From the NCBI GenBank assembly GCA_003342815.1, contig PTEX01000032.1:743882-807881 (forward strand): 64,000 nucleotides of DNA. The letters run 5' to 3'. The notes beneath the pieces were generated by a model. That model did no database searches. It was not told the origin of the DNA and saw only the letters and a program-made list of their open reading frames with translations. The position numbers and the translations under genes were made by a program. Source of the DNA: Eudromia elegans (taxonomy: Eukaryota; Chordata; Aves; Tinamiformes; Tinamidae). Below, in pieces: positions 36,963 through 50,214 of the stretch; within the stretch, counting starts at the first letter, position 1; each line of letters starts with the position of its first letter.

Positions 36963-39900
36963 CCTTTATGTGCTCTCCTCCCTTTTGAAGTACGTTTTGA
37001 ACGTAACGTTTCTCCTCTCTCTGGTCACAGGGAAGAAAGGGACATTCAACTGGGCACAGACAGGGCCTGTTTGGAATGGGATGATTTGCTCTTCCTTGCA
37101 AAGACTTTGGGCATGTCACCTGCAATCATGTGGAAGGCAGTGCCAGTAGCTTGCAAGTATTGTAGCAAATGTGAAAGTACCAGCTCCTTTTGAATAATGT
37201 ATTATTTGTTATGCATTAAGCTATTAATAGTCTGAAGGGTCTAAGATGGCCTGAGACAAAAGTTTTTGGCTCTTAACTTCCGAGTGGTGGTGTTCCTTTT
37301 TCTCTGTATTTTCATTAAAATTCTGTTATTATCTGTGCTCTGAAATAGTCAGGGCTGGCCACAGATATGGTTAAAACGTGTCTTTTTCCAAACCAAGGAC
37401 TTGCACCACTTGAGCTAAAAGACAAAGTCTTGACTGCTGTGGGTTGCATCGCTGTGGATGAGAAACCTGCAAAACTTGCAGAATTTTGCCTCCTTGCTAG
37501 TTGCTTTCTTACACTGTGTGGGTGCTTGTTCAGGTGCTCTTGTTGACTTGGGCTGAACGCAGCTTGACTGCAGACTGTGCTATTTGGGAGAGCTTGTTTG
37601 GGCTACAGGAAAGAAGTGAAGAAGAAGGGAGTTTTATAAAGAACTGTAAAGTCAAGTCTTGGGAGCCGCAGGGGAGGCTTTTCCAAATGAGATGGATGAG
37701 TTGGTCAGGATCAGCCAGCTGATCTCAGAGGAGCATCCTAACACTCCTGCCTTCCCAGGGATTTATCCAGTTAGTCTCAAGAATGCCAGAAACCCACTTT
37801 CATTTCTCCATGCCATCACAGTGAGAAGGACAGAGGGTACAGGACTGAAAAATACCTCTCCTCCTCATCTCATGCATTTCATCCCAGTGCTGCAGCTTTT
37901 AAACTGACAGATCTAAAGACAGAATTTGTGGAGGGTTTTGTTGTTGATATTTCTTTGTTTTTTTTCTAGGAGAGGTTTTAAGGAGAGGGAAGGCATCGCG
38001 TATTGTTTGGTTTGTTAGTGCTCTGCATTTCCACTGGCTGGAGCGGAGCGCGCGAGGGACGGCGGCCCTGGTGCTGCTCAGTGGTCTGCACCACCGGGCA
38101 GCCACGCTCGGGGAGCCCCGACCGGCCTGGGAGGGCAGGGACGGGTCCGTGAAAACGGTCCTGACACTCGGTCATTCCTTTTTGATGCTAATGGGGTTAA
38201 TATCCTCCCTTGCCATCATGAATTAGAAATTTTTCTGCGCTGGCTTTTAGCCCATGAGGGTGTTAAAGGGAATCATCAAATGCAAATGCTTTTGCCCTGG
38301 CAAAGGCGAGTGCTCCTTTCTTTTTCTAGTAAAATAATGGAGAAAATACATGGAAGAAAATGTGGATCACTAGAAGGTAGCAGAATCTAGAAGGTAATAA
38401 AAACACGAACGAGAGATAGCATAAAAGCAATAGTCACGATAGCCAAACTATCTACTTTCCCCAATAGTGTCACTCCAACTATGTTATTGCTATGCAGACT
38501 TATCTCCTGGAGGAGCAACTTCTGTCTTCTTCTGCATAGCAGGAGTCTGGGGTAGGCAAGAATTTAAAAAGGACGTAAAGGAAGTAAAAGATAACTGCAG
38601 AAACCCACTTGATTCTGGCAATTTGTGGTTTGCAGATGGTTTTCTCCAAATCCATAACTGCTGTCTGTAAAGGAAAGCAGCTGAAGGAAGTTACTCTGCC
38701 TTCAGAGCTGGACTTTATAGTGACTGCTATTCCTCCGGCATAACGATTTCTGTCTTGGACTGGGTTTAATAAAGGAAAGTATGTGGTGTGTACGTATAGA
38801 TATATAGTTATATCTTATAATATCTCTCTCTCTCTCTCCCCCTCTGTATAATCTTAAGAGCCAGAATTAGATGACATACCTCTGATTTGTCACCTTTTGG
38901 CTAATATCCTGACTATCTTTGCGTCTCACTACTGTTTTATTCCTTTCAACTGGTGTCTTGCATATAATGGAAAAAAAGGAAGATAAAAGAAAATATCAGA
39001 CCTTGGCCAAGAAATTCTACAGTTGTCCAGTTGTACTCTTAGGTGTTGCTTTGCAGGTGCCTTTTTCATTGTGTAAATAATTCAGTCTTCCTTGCATGGA
39101 GTGGTCTGTTTTCTCTTGTGGGGTGTGTATGTGTTTGTGCCTGTTTGCTTGTGAGAGAGGGTGTGTTAAAATGTCACGTTGTAGAAACTAATCCCATTTC
39201 CTACAGCACTCCCCATAGGAAACAAGCCCGGGCATGTGATGGCCACATCCCGGCAGGGCTTCTTCCAGCACAAAGCAGCTTCCAATTTCCGTGTCCTGTA
39301 GGTAATCTCTCTCCTGTACTTGTGCCTCCAGGGTACATTTAAACATTTTGAGCTTAATATTGCAATTTAGTAAATGCAATTGCAACAATAAGGATTGCTG
39401 CTGTGTGCTGATTAGGACATTGTTTTATCCTTAGCCTAAGTAACATTACTTATCGTTGTCATAATGGTTAAGCCCAGTGAACTTGACTGATCATTTCAAC
39501 GTGTCATTTTGTACTGTACAACAATTTAGTGTGCTAAAGTTGATGTAGATGACTGTGGAAACATGATGAGTAGAGCTGTATGAATCTTTCATAATGAAGC
39601 ATGAAATAAGATGGAATTCTCCTGGACTCCAGTCTTGCAGGCACTGATTTAATGGCACTATATCCCCTAGTAAAAGTAAATGGAAACCGGTAATAAGCAC
39701 TGAAGCGGACTCCAAATCTTTTGGCAAACTGGATTTGAATTACAAAAAAATTAGGATTGCTGACAATATATATGTTTTTTGTAAAAAGAATAACCATCTT
39801 TCCAGAGAAGGAGCCACTCCTGTATTTTGGCTTTTGTGTAAAGGGCCCTCCTGTGCTTTGCAGGAGTTACCACTGAAGGGAAAAAATGGAGATCTTCTGA

Positions 39901-42450
39901 TAAGCACCAAAATAAGCAATTAATGCAGTACTAACCTATTAATGGATCTAGCGAGAAGAGGGTCTGAGCACGCTCCATGTGCCTGAAATGGGGGACAGAC
40001 AAGGAAATGCTTTCTTCTTCGTGCGCCTATGGAGTTTAAAGGGAATATGAAAGAAACCTGAAGATGCCTCGGAGGTTTTTGAAGGGGCTACGAGAGCTTT
40101 GGAGGGAACGTCCAGCAGAGAGGAAGGACAAACGCCGGTGTGATCAGAGAAGTCCTCGGAAAGGCTGAATGGAGGAGCAAAGGTAGCAAGTGCTGGTGCT
40201 CGAGCTCCTCGGGGCCCCCATCAACACGCTGGGGTCTTGTCCATGTTGCCCGGTACCAGGTAGGGGAACGAGCCCTTCTGACTGGAAAGGCAAGGAGGGA
40301 TGGGATTGTTTCAATAATCCTAAAGGGAGAAAAAAGCAAAAATATATTTTAGGAAGGGCAGGATTGCAATATGAATAAAACTAAGTGTAAACTGGTTATG
40401 TTCTGACTAGAAGAAAATTTATAATTACCCATGAGAGTGGTTCTGGGCAGCTTACCAACAGGAGCAACTAGTTTAAAGGCAAAGCTTAATCAGCTATTGA
40501 AAAAGATAGTGTGGTAGTGTATTGGGTTAGTAAAACTTCCCGTTTAATCAGAAAGAATCAAAGGGTTTATTTTTCTTCTTCCTTGTATAGAAAATCCTGC
40601 CTCTGTCTGAGAGGCAACCAGAGAATTTTGGCCTTTCCAGCTGGCACCTAAAACCCAGTCTCCTCTTTCCCTAGTTGGAGAGCGTGGGGAAGGTTGAGAA
40701 GCAGAAGAGGGGCTAAAATTGAGCAGAACATTGTGAGCAGCAAGAAAGATTGATGGCCAAAGATGAACGGTGATTTTCTTAATAGTTAGCTTTTTCACAG
40801 AGAAGTTGGATTCTACCAAACACGGCCAAATGTCACAGTCGTGAGGCCCGGGCCCAGTGACTCGGGGATTCTTCCTACTCTTAAATGTCCAAGTGCTTAA
40901 GCAGAGGGCTGATCCCAGGAATAAGCCCAAGATTCCAGACTGCTTCCTTTAACCTCAGTTGGAGTGAAAAGACAATATCTAAAATTCTCACAGAAAAGCA
41001 ACTTGACAGAAATATTTTCTTTTGACTTGGCAAAAGACCAATATAAAACCTGACGTGAGTGAAAACGGTCGGTGAAAGTGAACCCAGAGTCTCTGCAGTA
41101 ATTTGAGTTTCTTGAAACTTGTATCGATACCGTCATAACTGGAAAATTACACAGGAGCCAGAGTCATTCCTCTCGCTTGGGAAAACATGGAAATAATTAA
41201 TAAGATTAAGAGAAACTTCACCACTGAGTAACCCTTTGCAGAGGCTTCAAAGTAGCAGTGTGGCCAAGGCCACCACCAATTCCATTTCATCTTCTTTTCC
41301 GTGTCCATCCTATCCCAGCTGAAATATGACATTTAAAATACTTACACAATAGACAAATTTAAGGCAAGAAAATCTTCTATTTTTTTTTCCTCCTGTCTCC
41401 CAGCCCTGTTAATAAATAGTGTTTGTCTTGTCAGGGGTTTTATTAGCTTCTATAAACTGTTCTGTCCGTATAGAAAAAATGACAAAAATCTCGTTATCTT
41501 GTTTTTGCTGACCTTCCTGTTAAAATGGATGTGACTGATGACATAACAGGTAACAGGGAGAGATGGTGTATTAATATTTAATAGGGATAGATAGGTTTAT
41601 TACTGAGACATGTAAAATGCTCTCACAGCTGCCAGCTGTAATTACTGCCTTGTCTAAAAAGTACATATAAGTTTGTGTATTTATGGAATTAAGTTTAGAA
41701 GGTCAAGATGATCAAAGTTAAGCAATTAAATGACTTGTGTTTCTTAAAAGCAGCTATTATGGTTGTAGGGCTTAAAAAAAGGCATGTTTTGGTGCATAAG
41801 GAATTTATACTAAGGACCTTTTTAGCTTTTAAATCTCACTAATCCATCTTGTTTGAGCAGATGAATGGGTGTACGTGGATGAGCGTAAGGGCTGGTGCTG
41901 ATTTTGGAGGCAGTTTTCTAGCAGAAATGGCATGGCCATCTCAAGATGTGCTGGGTATTGTTTTTCTTCGAGATTGCTGAGATTTTTCTTTGAGATTTCT
42001 TTGAGATTACTGCACCAGATGTGCAGCAGAGCTGGCCAGAGCTGTCTGGGTGAAGGACTCATCTGAAAGGATACGGGATTTGGGGTGGCTGGTTAAGGAG
42101 ACGCTCTTTGCCTTTCTGTGCTCCTGAGACTCTGAGAGCTGCCATTGCATTGAGGCCATCTCGCCTTCATCTGAGGCCAAAAAGTGTATTCCAGAAGGGA
42201 TGAAGGAAGAGCTTCTCTCCAGTTCCTGTAAAAATATCTGAAAAATGCAGTATGCCTGAGATCTGAGGTTGCATCTCTTCCACGTTTATTCAGCTCTGGT
42301 TTCCAAAATAATGGGTTTTCCAGGCTCTCGTGTTGTGACCACCTGCATGTAGGGCTGCAGTAGCTAAGCCAATACAGCACCTGCCTGGCTGTGTTGTCTG
42401 CATAGAGGACAATAATGATAGAATGATTAGTAAATCCTTTCAAAATGTAA
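36963..42450. other. Non-coding stretch
   Basis: No gene is recognised. A short CpG-dense patch of about 12 CpGs lies at 38040-38160. A TA/CT microsatellite lies at 38791-38838. An imperfect run of (T)TTGAGATTTCT units lies at about 41965-42010. The remainder is AT-rich with short chance frames. Confidence 0.5.
38791..38838. repeat. TA-rich then (TC)n microsatellite
   Basis: TATAGATATATAG-type sequence passes into an uninterrupted (TC)8 run at about 38823-38838. Confidence 0.85.
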
Positions 42451-42525
42451 CATATATAAAAAAAATATAAAATATAAATAGTAATAATATAAATAATGAT
42501 AATATAAATAATAATATAAAATATA
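42451..42525. repeat. AT-rich (AATATAAAT)n-like microsatellite
   Basis: About 75 bp is composed almost wholly of A and T in ATAATATAAATAATG-like units. This gives rise to the Ile/Tyr-rich middle of the minus-strand frame 42093-42653, which is therefore not a credible gene. Confidence 0.85.
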
Positions 42526-45500
42526 GTGTGTTTCCTGCACTGTTGACCACAAACAGGCTCCCTGCAGAGGGGCTCTCTCCCTGGAAGGCTGAGGGAGTTG
42601 GTTTGTTTTTGTCTGCTATCCTTTGCCTTGAGAAATTTAACCCATTTCCACAATTCAGACTTCAGTGGTTCCCCTAACTACTGGCCATCTGTTGTGGTGC
42701 AGAGGCAGTTCCTACAGGGATGCCCGTTGTAACAAATTTTGCTCTTGCTGCCATTTCAACTCAATATTTTCCTGTCATCTTTCTGTTGTGATAAACGAGT
42801 TCTGAACTGGCAGCTGTCAGAAACGTGCTGAAAGATCTGAAAGATCCACGGATGGACCAAAGTTAAATCCTTCCACTTGTACACGGCGTCCGAAGGATGC
42901 AGGAGCAGACAAAGGTTTTCCTGAGCATTTAAAAATGAGCCATAGCATTTAATCTAACTTCTGTACATTATCTACATTAAGATGTAGTAGATTCCTTACT
43001 GTTTCAAGACAGAGAGAATCACTCTGAGGCCAGATCCTGCCAAAGAGTTATACTTAATTTTGTATAGTTTGTTTCAGTTTATTTCAACATTTAGGAGACG
43101 TGACTATTCGGTTTATTTCAGTATGGCAGCACAAAGCTCAGTCTTTGTATAAAAAGTTTTCAAGATTGTTGTATGGGTTGTGTGGAAGCTGAACACTTAG
43201 CTTGGCATTTGCCTGGGTGTTGAACTCAGGTGTTATGGTGGTTTTACTGAGAACAAGCAACTGCTGTTTGGGGCCAAGTGATTGATCAAGGGCCTTGTGG
43301 AGCTGAGTACAGTAAAGAGAAGATACAGGATGAACTGGCAAGCCTGAAGGTTTAGTGTTTTTAATTGTCCTACATGAGACTCTCCTGTATTTTGGCTACT
43401 CTGTGCATGACACTTGAGGAAAGGAAGCAGAGGGATAGGTATGGTTGCATTGAGGGGAAAATGTTATATATTAGTGAAATTTTGGAGTGTAGCAGCTTTG
43501 AGGTTCCCTGCTGACAACTGAGTATACTGGGCACAGAAAGGATCCCGGGGCAAAAGCCTCTTCCTTCTTGCCCTGCCGATGCAAGAGGCTGCACGGCTGC
43601 TCTGGGGAGCATCAGGAGGGATGCGCCGCCTTAGAGCTGCTCCAGCGCTGCTAGCACCTATATGGACAGAGTTTATGGTTACTCACATCTTCTAGCTCGA
43701 ATGTTTTTATAAAAAAGGAATTAACACAGAATGAGAAGGGCTTGGGAAGCCATCAAGATCTCCTAAGACAGCGTAACGTGCCAGCTGAAAGGCAGCTTTT
43801 CATCGGGAGCTGTTGACCTACTTTGTTAGCTATACAATTTCTTACAAATTTACTATATTATACCAGCTGTGTTCATGCTGGTCTAGTGTCAGCATTTCTA
43901 TTATAAACTCAATTTTTTTTTTCACACTTCTGTAATAACTCAATTATAAAACTGGGGTAAAACGTGGTGCTCCACAAGCGTTTTCTTCTCCGTGGACTAT
44001 GTGCCCATCTGCAAAACTGCACCACTGCAGAATGCCAAAGTTCACTGCTTGGGATCCGCTTTGGCCCTTTCGTGCTGTTCCAAGCATGACTGAACTCTGC
44101 AAGCACCTAGCAAAGGGATCCAAGCTTAAAATAACAGGTTATTTTGTGGGCTGCTACCAGATGTGTACGGAGGGGCCCCAGACTATTGTTTGCAAATCAC
44201 ACATTTACATGAACGAGAGAAAAGCCTTTGGCTCTGTTTTTGCCTTGATTCAGGTTACGATCCCATCGCTTTTCCTTCCCTTTCTCTCTGCTTTCTCCAT
44301 CTACGTGTGCGCGTATGTCAGTGGTGGAAATAGGTTGGCGTTAGAATTGGTGGAAATGCAGCTTTTCCTCAGCATCTTGAGCACGTTGACCTTGATGGTT
44401 CGTGATAGACTCACAGACAAAACTTTGCCAAATTTATATAGAACATTAGGACGGTAATGTTGGATTTTCTGTCTTTCAGACTGTAAACTAATCCAAGTAG
44501 AAACAGTTATTTCCTCACAGGTCAAAGTCTGCATCTGTTGGAAACTGAGCCCAACCTTTCCATTTCATGGGTGGAACCAGGCAGGCCTTGTGTTTGGCTG
44601 AGCAGTTACGATGATGGGGAAGGAAAGCTTTGAGGCTCGCTGGCCTGGAAGCAAGCCAGGACATTCAGCTCTTTGGTCCTGCCTTTGAGCAGGAAGCCTT
44701 ATTGTGACACCCGTGCTCTTTTATTAATTAATGGCTCTTCTTGGGATATTTTAGGGGAATCTAAATATAGATGAGTTTGCATAGGAAAATTACCATCCTG
44801 TAAAGGGTAGTCTCTAACTGCTTTGAAGGGGCAAGGTTAATCCAAACACTAAATGCATCTGCTAGGCTCTCTGACTTGGTGTTTCTCTGAACAAATGGGA
44901 CTGCGTAGAGGGAACACGTCTCGATCCCTCTGTCATCTGCACCTCCTTCACCTCAGCTTCTACGTCCTGGGTTTGCTCTTGCAGAGGGTGTTTGAGGTGC
45001 CCCTGTCTCCCTAGCCAGCCCCATTGTTGCCCTCGGCTAAACTGCTCTTATTAGGGTGGCTGGACAGGGGCATTTATAGCATTTCCAGTTCGGAAGCATG
45101 TAAATACTGGTATTACTTGGAATTATATGTGCACTGCTTTGTGGCATGGTTTTCATGGGAGAGAAATCTCAGGTACTGAAGTGATAACAGGTGTGGGACC
45201 ATACAGGAACATTTGCAGAGACTTTGCCTTCCATTTTCAAAAGTGGCCTGTTCACCGAGGAGGCAAAACTGAATTGATTTTTGCTGAATCAAAGACTCAA
45301 AATGTTTAAATCACTCTTGAAATTGGCAGTTAATGGCTCCGTGGAGCCCAGGATCTTATTTTCAGTGTAACTACCTACCCTGCCCTGTTCTGTTCTTGAC
45401 TTTTCCGCAGTATTAACGACGAGTTGCAGGCGTTGCTCTTACTGGTTTGAGGGGCCTTCAGCAGCTTCTTGTTTTAAAATTTGCTTTTCATGTGCATTTG

Positions 45501-48500
45501 AAAAGATCTTGTACTATTTTATAACAGAGGAAAGATACAACCACGTCTGTCTTCCCTTCTACACTGTACCCTATGTCTCGTGATGGTTACCAGCTTCCTC
45601 TCAAAACCAATTTTCTCCATCTTTAAAGTCTTAATATTGAAGGATTTCTCAATTTTTGTTTTGTCGACTGTCTCTTGACTATTTTCTTTTCTACATAGTT
45701 GTTTTGTTGAGAAGTATCTGAACCAACCATAAGCACTGTAATTTTGTTATGAGCTACAAAAGCTCGATTCTCTGTTGATGACATTCCTGCCGTTTCACAG
45801 ATGACACTTTATAATCTGAGAACTGACTTTTTCAATGAAGTCTCTCTGTTCTTTGCAGGAAGACAATGCCATTATTCTGTTGTTTGATATTAGACACGTA
45901 GTTTTTTTGCACACAGGAAGATCCAGCCGTGCTATTTGGTGTCAGTCTATAACTCTGAGTTCTTCCTTGTTTGTGATACTTATTTTCATGCTGACTTGCA
46001 GTTAGACATTCACTCTATTTTTTCTCTCAGTTATATAATCCCCATCTAGGCAGCTGACTTTGCAAACTCAGTTGCAGTGGCACTTAGCAAGGAGTGGAAA
46101 AATGACTGCAATGAATATATTTCAACATTTCAGAGTCACAGGATGTTCAGCTTATGCTTCATGACTGCAGAATAACCTTATTGATAGCGAGAACGATACT
46201 GAAATACTGACCTATTTTTAATAAAGCAGCAAAATGATGTTATTGTGTTATGCTACTGCATCTTACCAGGAGAGGACTGGAAAAATGATTGACTTGCATG
46301 TCTAGTAAATAGGTACTATCTATTAATCAGAGGATGAAATGAATATCAAGAAGCAACCCTCTTGCTGTGAGATTAATGTTGTGTTTTGTGCTCTGCTTCC
46401 TGTTGTTTGCTTTGGTCTCACATTTGCAAAGACTTTGTTCATGGAGGACCTAATTTTCTAAGTGACATGCAAGAGATAATGAAACACCAATATCCAACCA
46501 GCACAAAAGGGAGATTCATTCTTTGATAGGAAGAAATTTGTGGTCAGATGGACATATTAAAGGCAGATGGAAGATTAAGATCTTCCCCTTCTAGTCTTTC
46601 CAAAGTAGCAGGAAATTCAGTAGAGAGAGACTGTCATCCTGAGCACCCGGGTTATGGCCTGGGAGCGTGAGGAATTATGACTTGTTTTTGTATTGCACAC
46701 TTGCTGGCAGTCTATAGAGCGTGCACCCTTTGACATATCAAAGCCCTGTACAGAGTTACTCAGACTTAATCGCATTTCTGCGTTTGCCACAAAGAAGCAA
46801 TGACTGAGGAGGTGGTTTCTGCTGGTGGTAGAAAATCCTGTATTGGCCTGAAGGACTTCGGGGAACGCCTTCAGACGTTGGAGCTGCTGTCTGATAGGAA
46901 ACCTGAATTGATTGAAGGAACAAATGAATTGAGATTGTGGTTGTCTGGTTAAAGGGAGTTGAGACGTTATGCTGGGGGGAAATTACTTTGTCTTGCTGAA
47001 ATTCCAGCCTGTCTTTTTGAAATGTTGATCTTGGTAGGATCAGGGCTTCACACTTGGAGTTTATGGTTTTCCAGTATTTTAAACCAGCATATCCTTTACA
47101 AAGGAAATTGATATATATAACTATGTACTGAAGCCAGGAACTACTGTATTTAGCTTTGTTTACTGTTATGTTTCTTACCTAACATTTGACTTAATACTTC
47201 AAATTATGAACTTTTATGATCCTTTTTTTGGTCTACATTTTCTGCGGAACTGTTCACTTTTGCTTTTTTTTGTTTTTATTTTTTGTTCAAGGTGCTCAAT
47301 AAGTTTTCCTGCTTTGGTAGCAATTTTTTGTTTGACTAATAGGAGCAAAAAAGAAGCCTTTAATGTTGTACTCAAAAATAAGCCGTTTTCCATAAAAACC
47401 CTCCTTTCAACAACCTCTAGTTTAAGTGATATAAGAACAACCATCCTGAATCAAAACCTCTGTCGTAGGGTGCGATTATTTATTTTTTCAGTAGTTTGAA
47501 TATCAGATTGTATCTCCTAATGTATCTGACCTCCTTCCGTGATGTGCTCAGTGCCCTGGTAAGAGCAGGTAGAAAGCTGCCTTATCCACCAGCTCTTTAA
47601 GGCAATTTCTTGAGGGGGCATACAGTATAGGAGGTTACCCAGTCTAGTAGTATTTAATCCTCGTGTTTAACTGCTGCGTTGCCAGGTCGATGTGCTTGAC
47701 GTTGTGGAGCGGTGTGTGACATGGTCCATGCTTGGCCTTCCAGGCCCTTTGGAGGCTACAAATCCTACATTTCTGTTCTGTGGCTCCAAGACTTCAAGAA
47801 TAGAAATAGGCCTCAAGCGTTACAGCATAAAGGCTTCACATTGGATCTCCTAGGCACAGCCCTGTAACAGGAGAAGTAAAGTACGTGTATGGAAGATGTG
47901 AAAGACTGGGCAGGAAACTGGTCTGCTGGTCCGGAAGAGACAGTGGTAAATGCTTAAAATGCTTAAAAATAATACAGGAATTGTAAAATATTACAGAGCA
48001 ATTTTACAAAAGTGAAGAATCCCCATCAGGTGAAGCAGCGCGCGTGTCAAGAGAGGCCCTTTTTGCTGGGACGTGTTTGAACGCTGCTGTGAGCGATGGG
48101 CCCTCTGCTCCTCTGCTGAACTACACGTGCTGCACCGAACTGAAGGGCAGGCCTGAGTAGTACTTCATCAGTAGTAATCACGTTCAAGTTTGAATTTTAA
48201 AGCTGCTTCGCATAATTAGCTATTTATCAAGTGAATTTTACTGGTTGGGGGGGGGCATGTGAAATGCCTGACAATGCCTAGCTGTATTCTTCTAAGTTTC
48301 ATTCGAGAGCATTCACCAAATGATTTTAATGAGTAATTTTTGGCCTGTAGCTCGTTTATTTTGTGCGAGTATGTGATTGGGCATATTGTGGTTGTGATCA
48401 GTTTGTGTTGTCTGTGGCCAAGATGTTGCAGTCGGATCTGGACACGACGTGTGCAGCGCTCCGAACTGATGATTTTTTTTATAGAACTGCTTGTTTTTCC

Positions 48501-50160
48501 TTTTGGATCGTATCCGGATAATTTCTAGAGCTGCATTGCTGAGTGGAAAGTGTGCACGGTCTTGCACATTGGTTACGTGGCAGCGATGCCCTCTGCCAGG
48601 AGACAGCGAGTTCCTCCTGAAGGGTGACGAGTGGAACATGGGCTTGCTCGTGTGCCCGTGACCTCCCTTCTGGGCAGCTGCAGCTGAATTTATGGGGGTT
48701 TTCTCTTCACTCAAAACATAGTGGGACGCCTGAAGTCAACAAGCTCTGCAAACACGTGCGGAGCAGTCTCATTGCATTGGGACAAGAGGTGAGGCAGGTA
48801 GAAGCAATAGGAAGATCAAAGGAGAGGAGGTGAAATTCTGTCTGGTTAGAGAAGAGACTTCTCTGTCATGTGGGAAAATAAACTTGAGATTTCTCTTTTC
48901 CTTCCTAGTGGAAGAAACAGTGCGAAGAATTTCCTTGTTAAAGAAAATTTTTAGAACTGCTTTTTCCTCTAGTGGAATATTTGTTTTGGGTAAACTCCCA
49001 ACCTATCCTTCCAATTTTTTACTTTGGTTGTCTTAAAAATATTTTCCTTAGAATTAAGTCTGTCTGAAAGGAAAATTGGGAACTTGGCATTAATTAAATG
49101 CTGCAAGCTGATGCCTTGCTTACATTTTCCAAATGTTCTCCAGTTTCTTTAAATAAAGATGTGAAATTTGATGTGATGCTGCAAGAACAAAGTGTTTAGT
49201 TGATGAGAAATGTTACAATGAGGCAATTTTTGACCCACACTAAAAGAAGACCGTGGAGAGAAAGACAAGAAGGTGGCAGCTTCTCAAGACCCATCCAAAG
49301 AAAGCTGAAGCCCTTGCAGGGAGTACCAGGTCTTTAGCCATTTGGATAGAAAAAGCCCTGCAATCCGTGGTTATATATTTAGAGAGTGCTTCAGAGGAAC
49401 CTAGAAGATCTGGCTGAGCAATATGTAGACATTTTTGGTTTTAATTGTGCTCAGTGTAATTTAATTTGCCCTGCTTTGTCTGCAGAGCCACATAGGCCAA
49501 GGGTGATCCTTAGAGGGAAGGCAGGGGATATTAACTCGCCTCTCGCTTAAAAGTAGAGCTATGCCATGCACAGATGTTTTTAAAACAAATTTCAGCATGT
49601 TATCCAATTTTTATGGTTAGTCATTACTGTAACTACCTCGATGGAAAGAAGGAGAAAATTGGTATGGCTTCTAAAATCAATGAGCCATTAAATAGGTGGC
49701 AATAATCTTGCTATAAATTTAGAATATTTAATTGGCACACAAAATACTTTTAGAGAACATTATAATTTCCGGCTGTTCTCAGAATGCCAGGAGTTTGTGG
49801 CTCGTTCAGGGAGTTCAGCGCGAGGCAGCTCCTTCATGGGGGTCATCGGAGCCCTCCTGCAGCCTCTGCTTCACTCTCTGCTCTTGTGCAGGTCTGGGGT
49901 GGCCTTCATGGGACGGTGTCTTTGGTCTTGCGTAAGGTGATGGGGCTGCCGAGAGGCTGGTGAAGCTCTGCCAAAGCCCGTTACTCTGCCACGTTGGAGC
50001 TACTCTGCACAGAATTTTTTTTAAGCAAGAGAAGGCTGGTGTCTGGGCGAAGACACAAACCAACCTAGATCAAACATCTCCCCTCAACCTTTGGAAACTT
50101 CCGTGATTGGTTTCCCCTCTGAGGATGAGACTAACAAACCCAAGCTGGATTACTGGAATG
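42526..50160. other. Long featureless AT-rich stretch
   Basis: No gene is recognised in 7.6 kb. It contains a G9 run at 48247-48255, a possible MIR fragment at 46717-46775 (listed) and several short poly-T runs. Open frames are all below about 155 codons and lack motifs (for example 43999-44457 plus). This is the emptiest part of the window and the lowest in CpG. Confidence 0.55.
46717..46775 (-). repeat. Very weak MIR/L2-like fragment
   Basis: GTGCACCCTTTGACATATCAAAGCCCTGTACAGAG-like order resembles the antisense tail of MIR/L2 elements, where an AGCACCTTT...CAAAGCRCTTTACA pattern is conserved. It is short and diverged, so it may be chance. Confidence 0.25.
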
Positions 50161-50214
50161 AATTGCAGAATGGCTGAGTTTGGGAGGCACCTTGGGGGAT
50201 TGTCCAGTCCAACC
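50161..50214 (-). mobile_element. CR1 LINE 3'-terminal fragment
   Basis: This 54-bp stretch matches the antisense CR1 3' end: CAGAATGGCTGAG, then TTTGGGAGGCACCT and finally GTCCAGTCCAACC fall in the consensus order with a handful of substitutions. Homology stops just after the CCAACC block, so this is an extreme 5' truncation or a decayed copy. It has the same orientation as the other two CR1 remnants. Confidence 0.8.

Noticed and set aside
42093-42653. 186-codon minus-strand open frame with a hydrophobic Ile/Tyr stretch
   Set aside because: The apparent membrane-like segment is the translation of the AT-rich microsatellite at 42451-42525.
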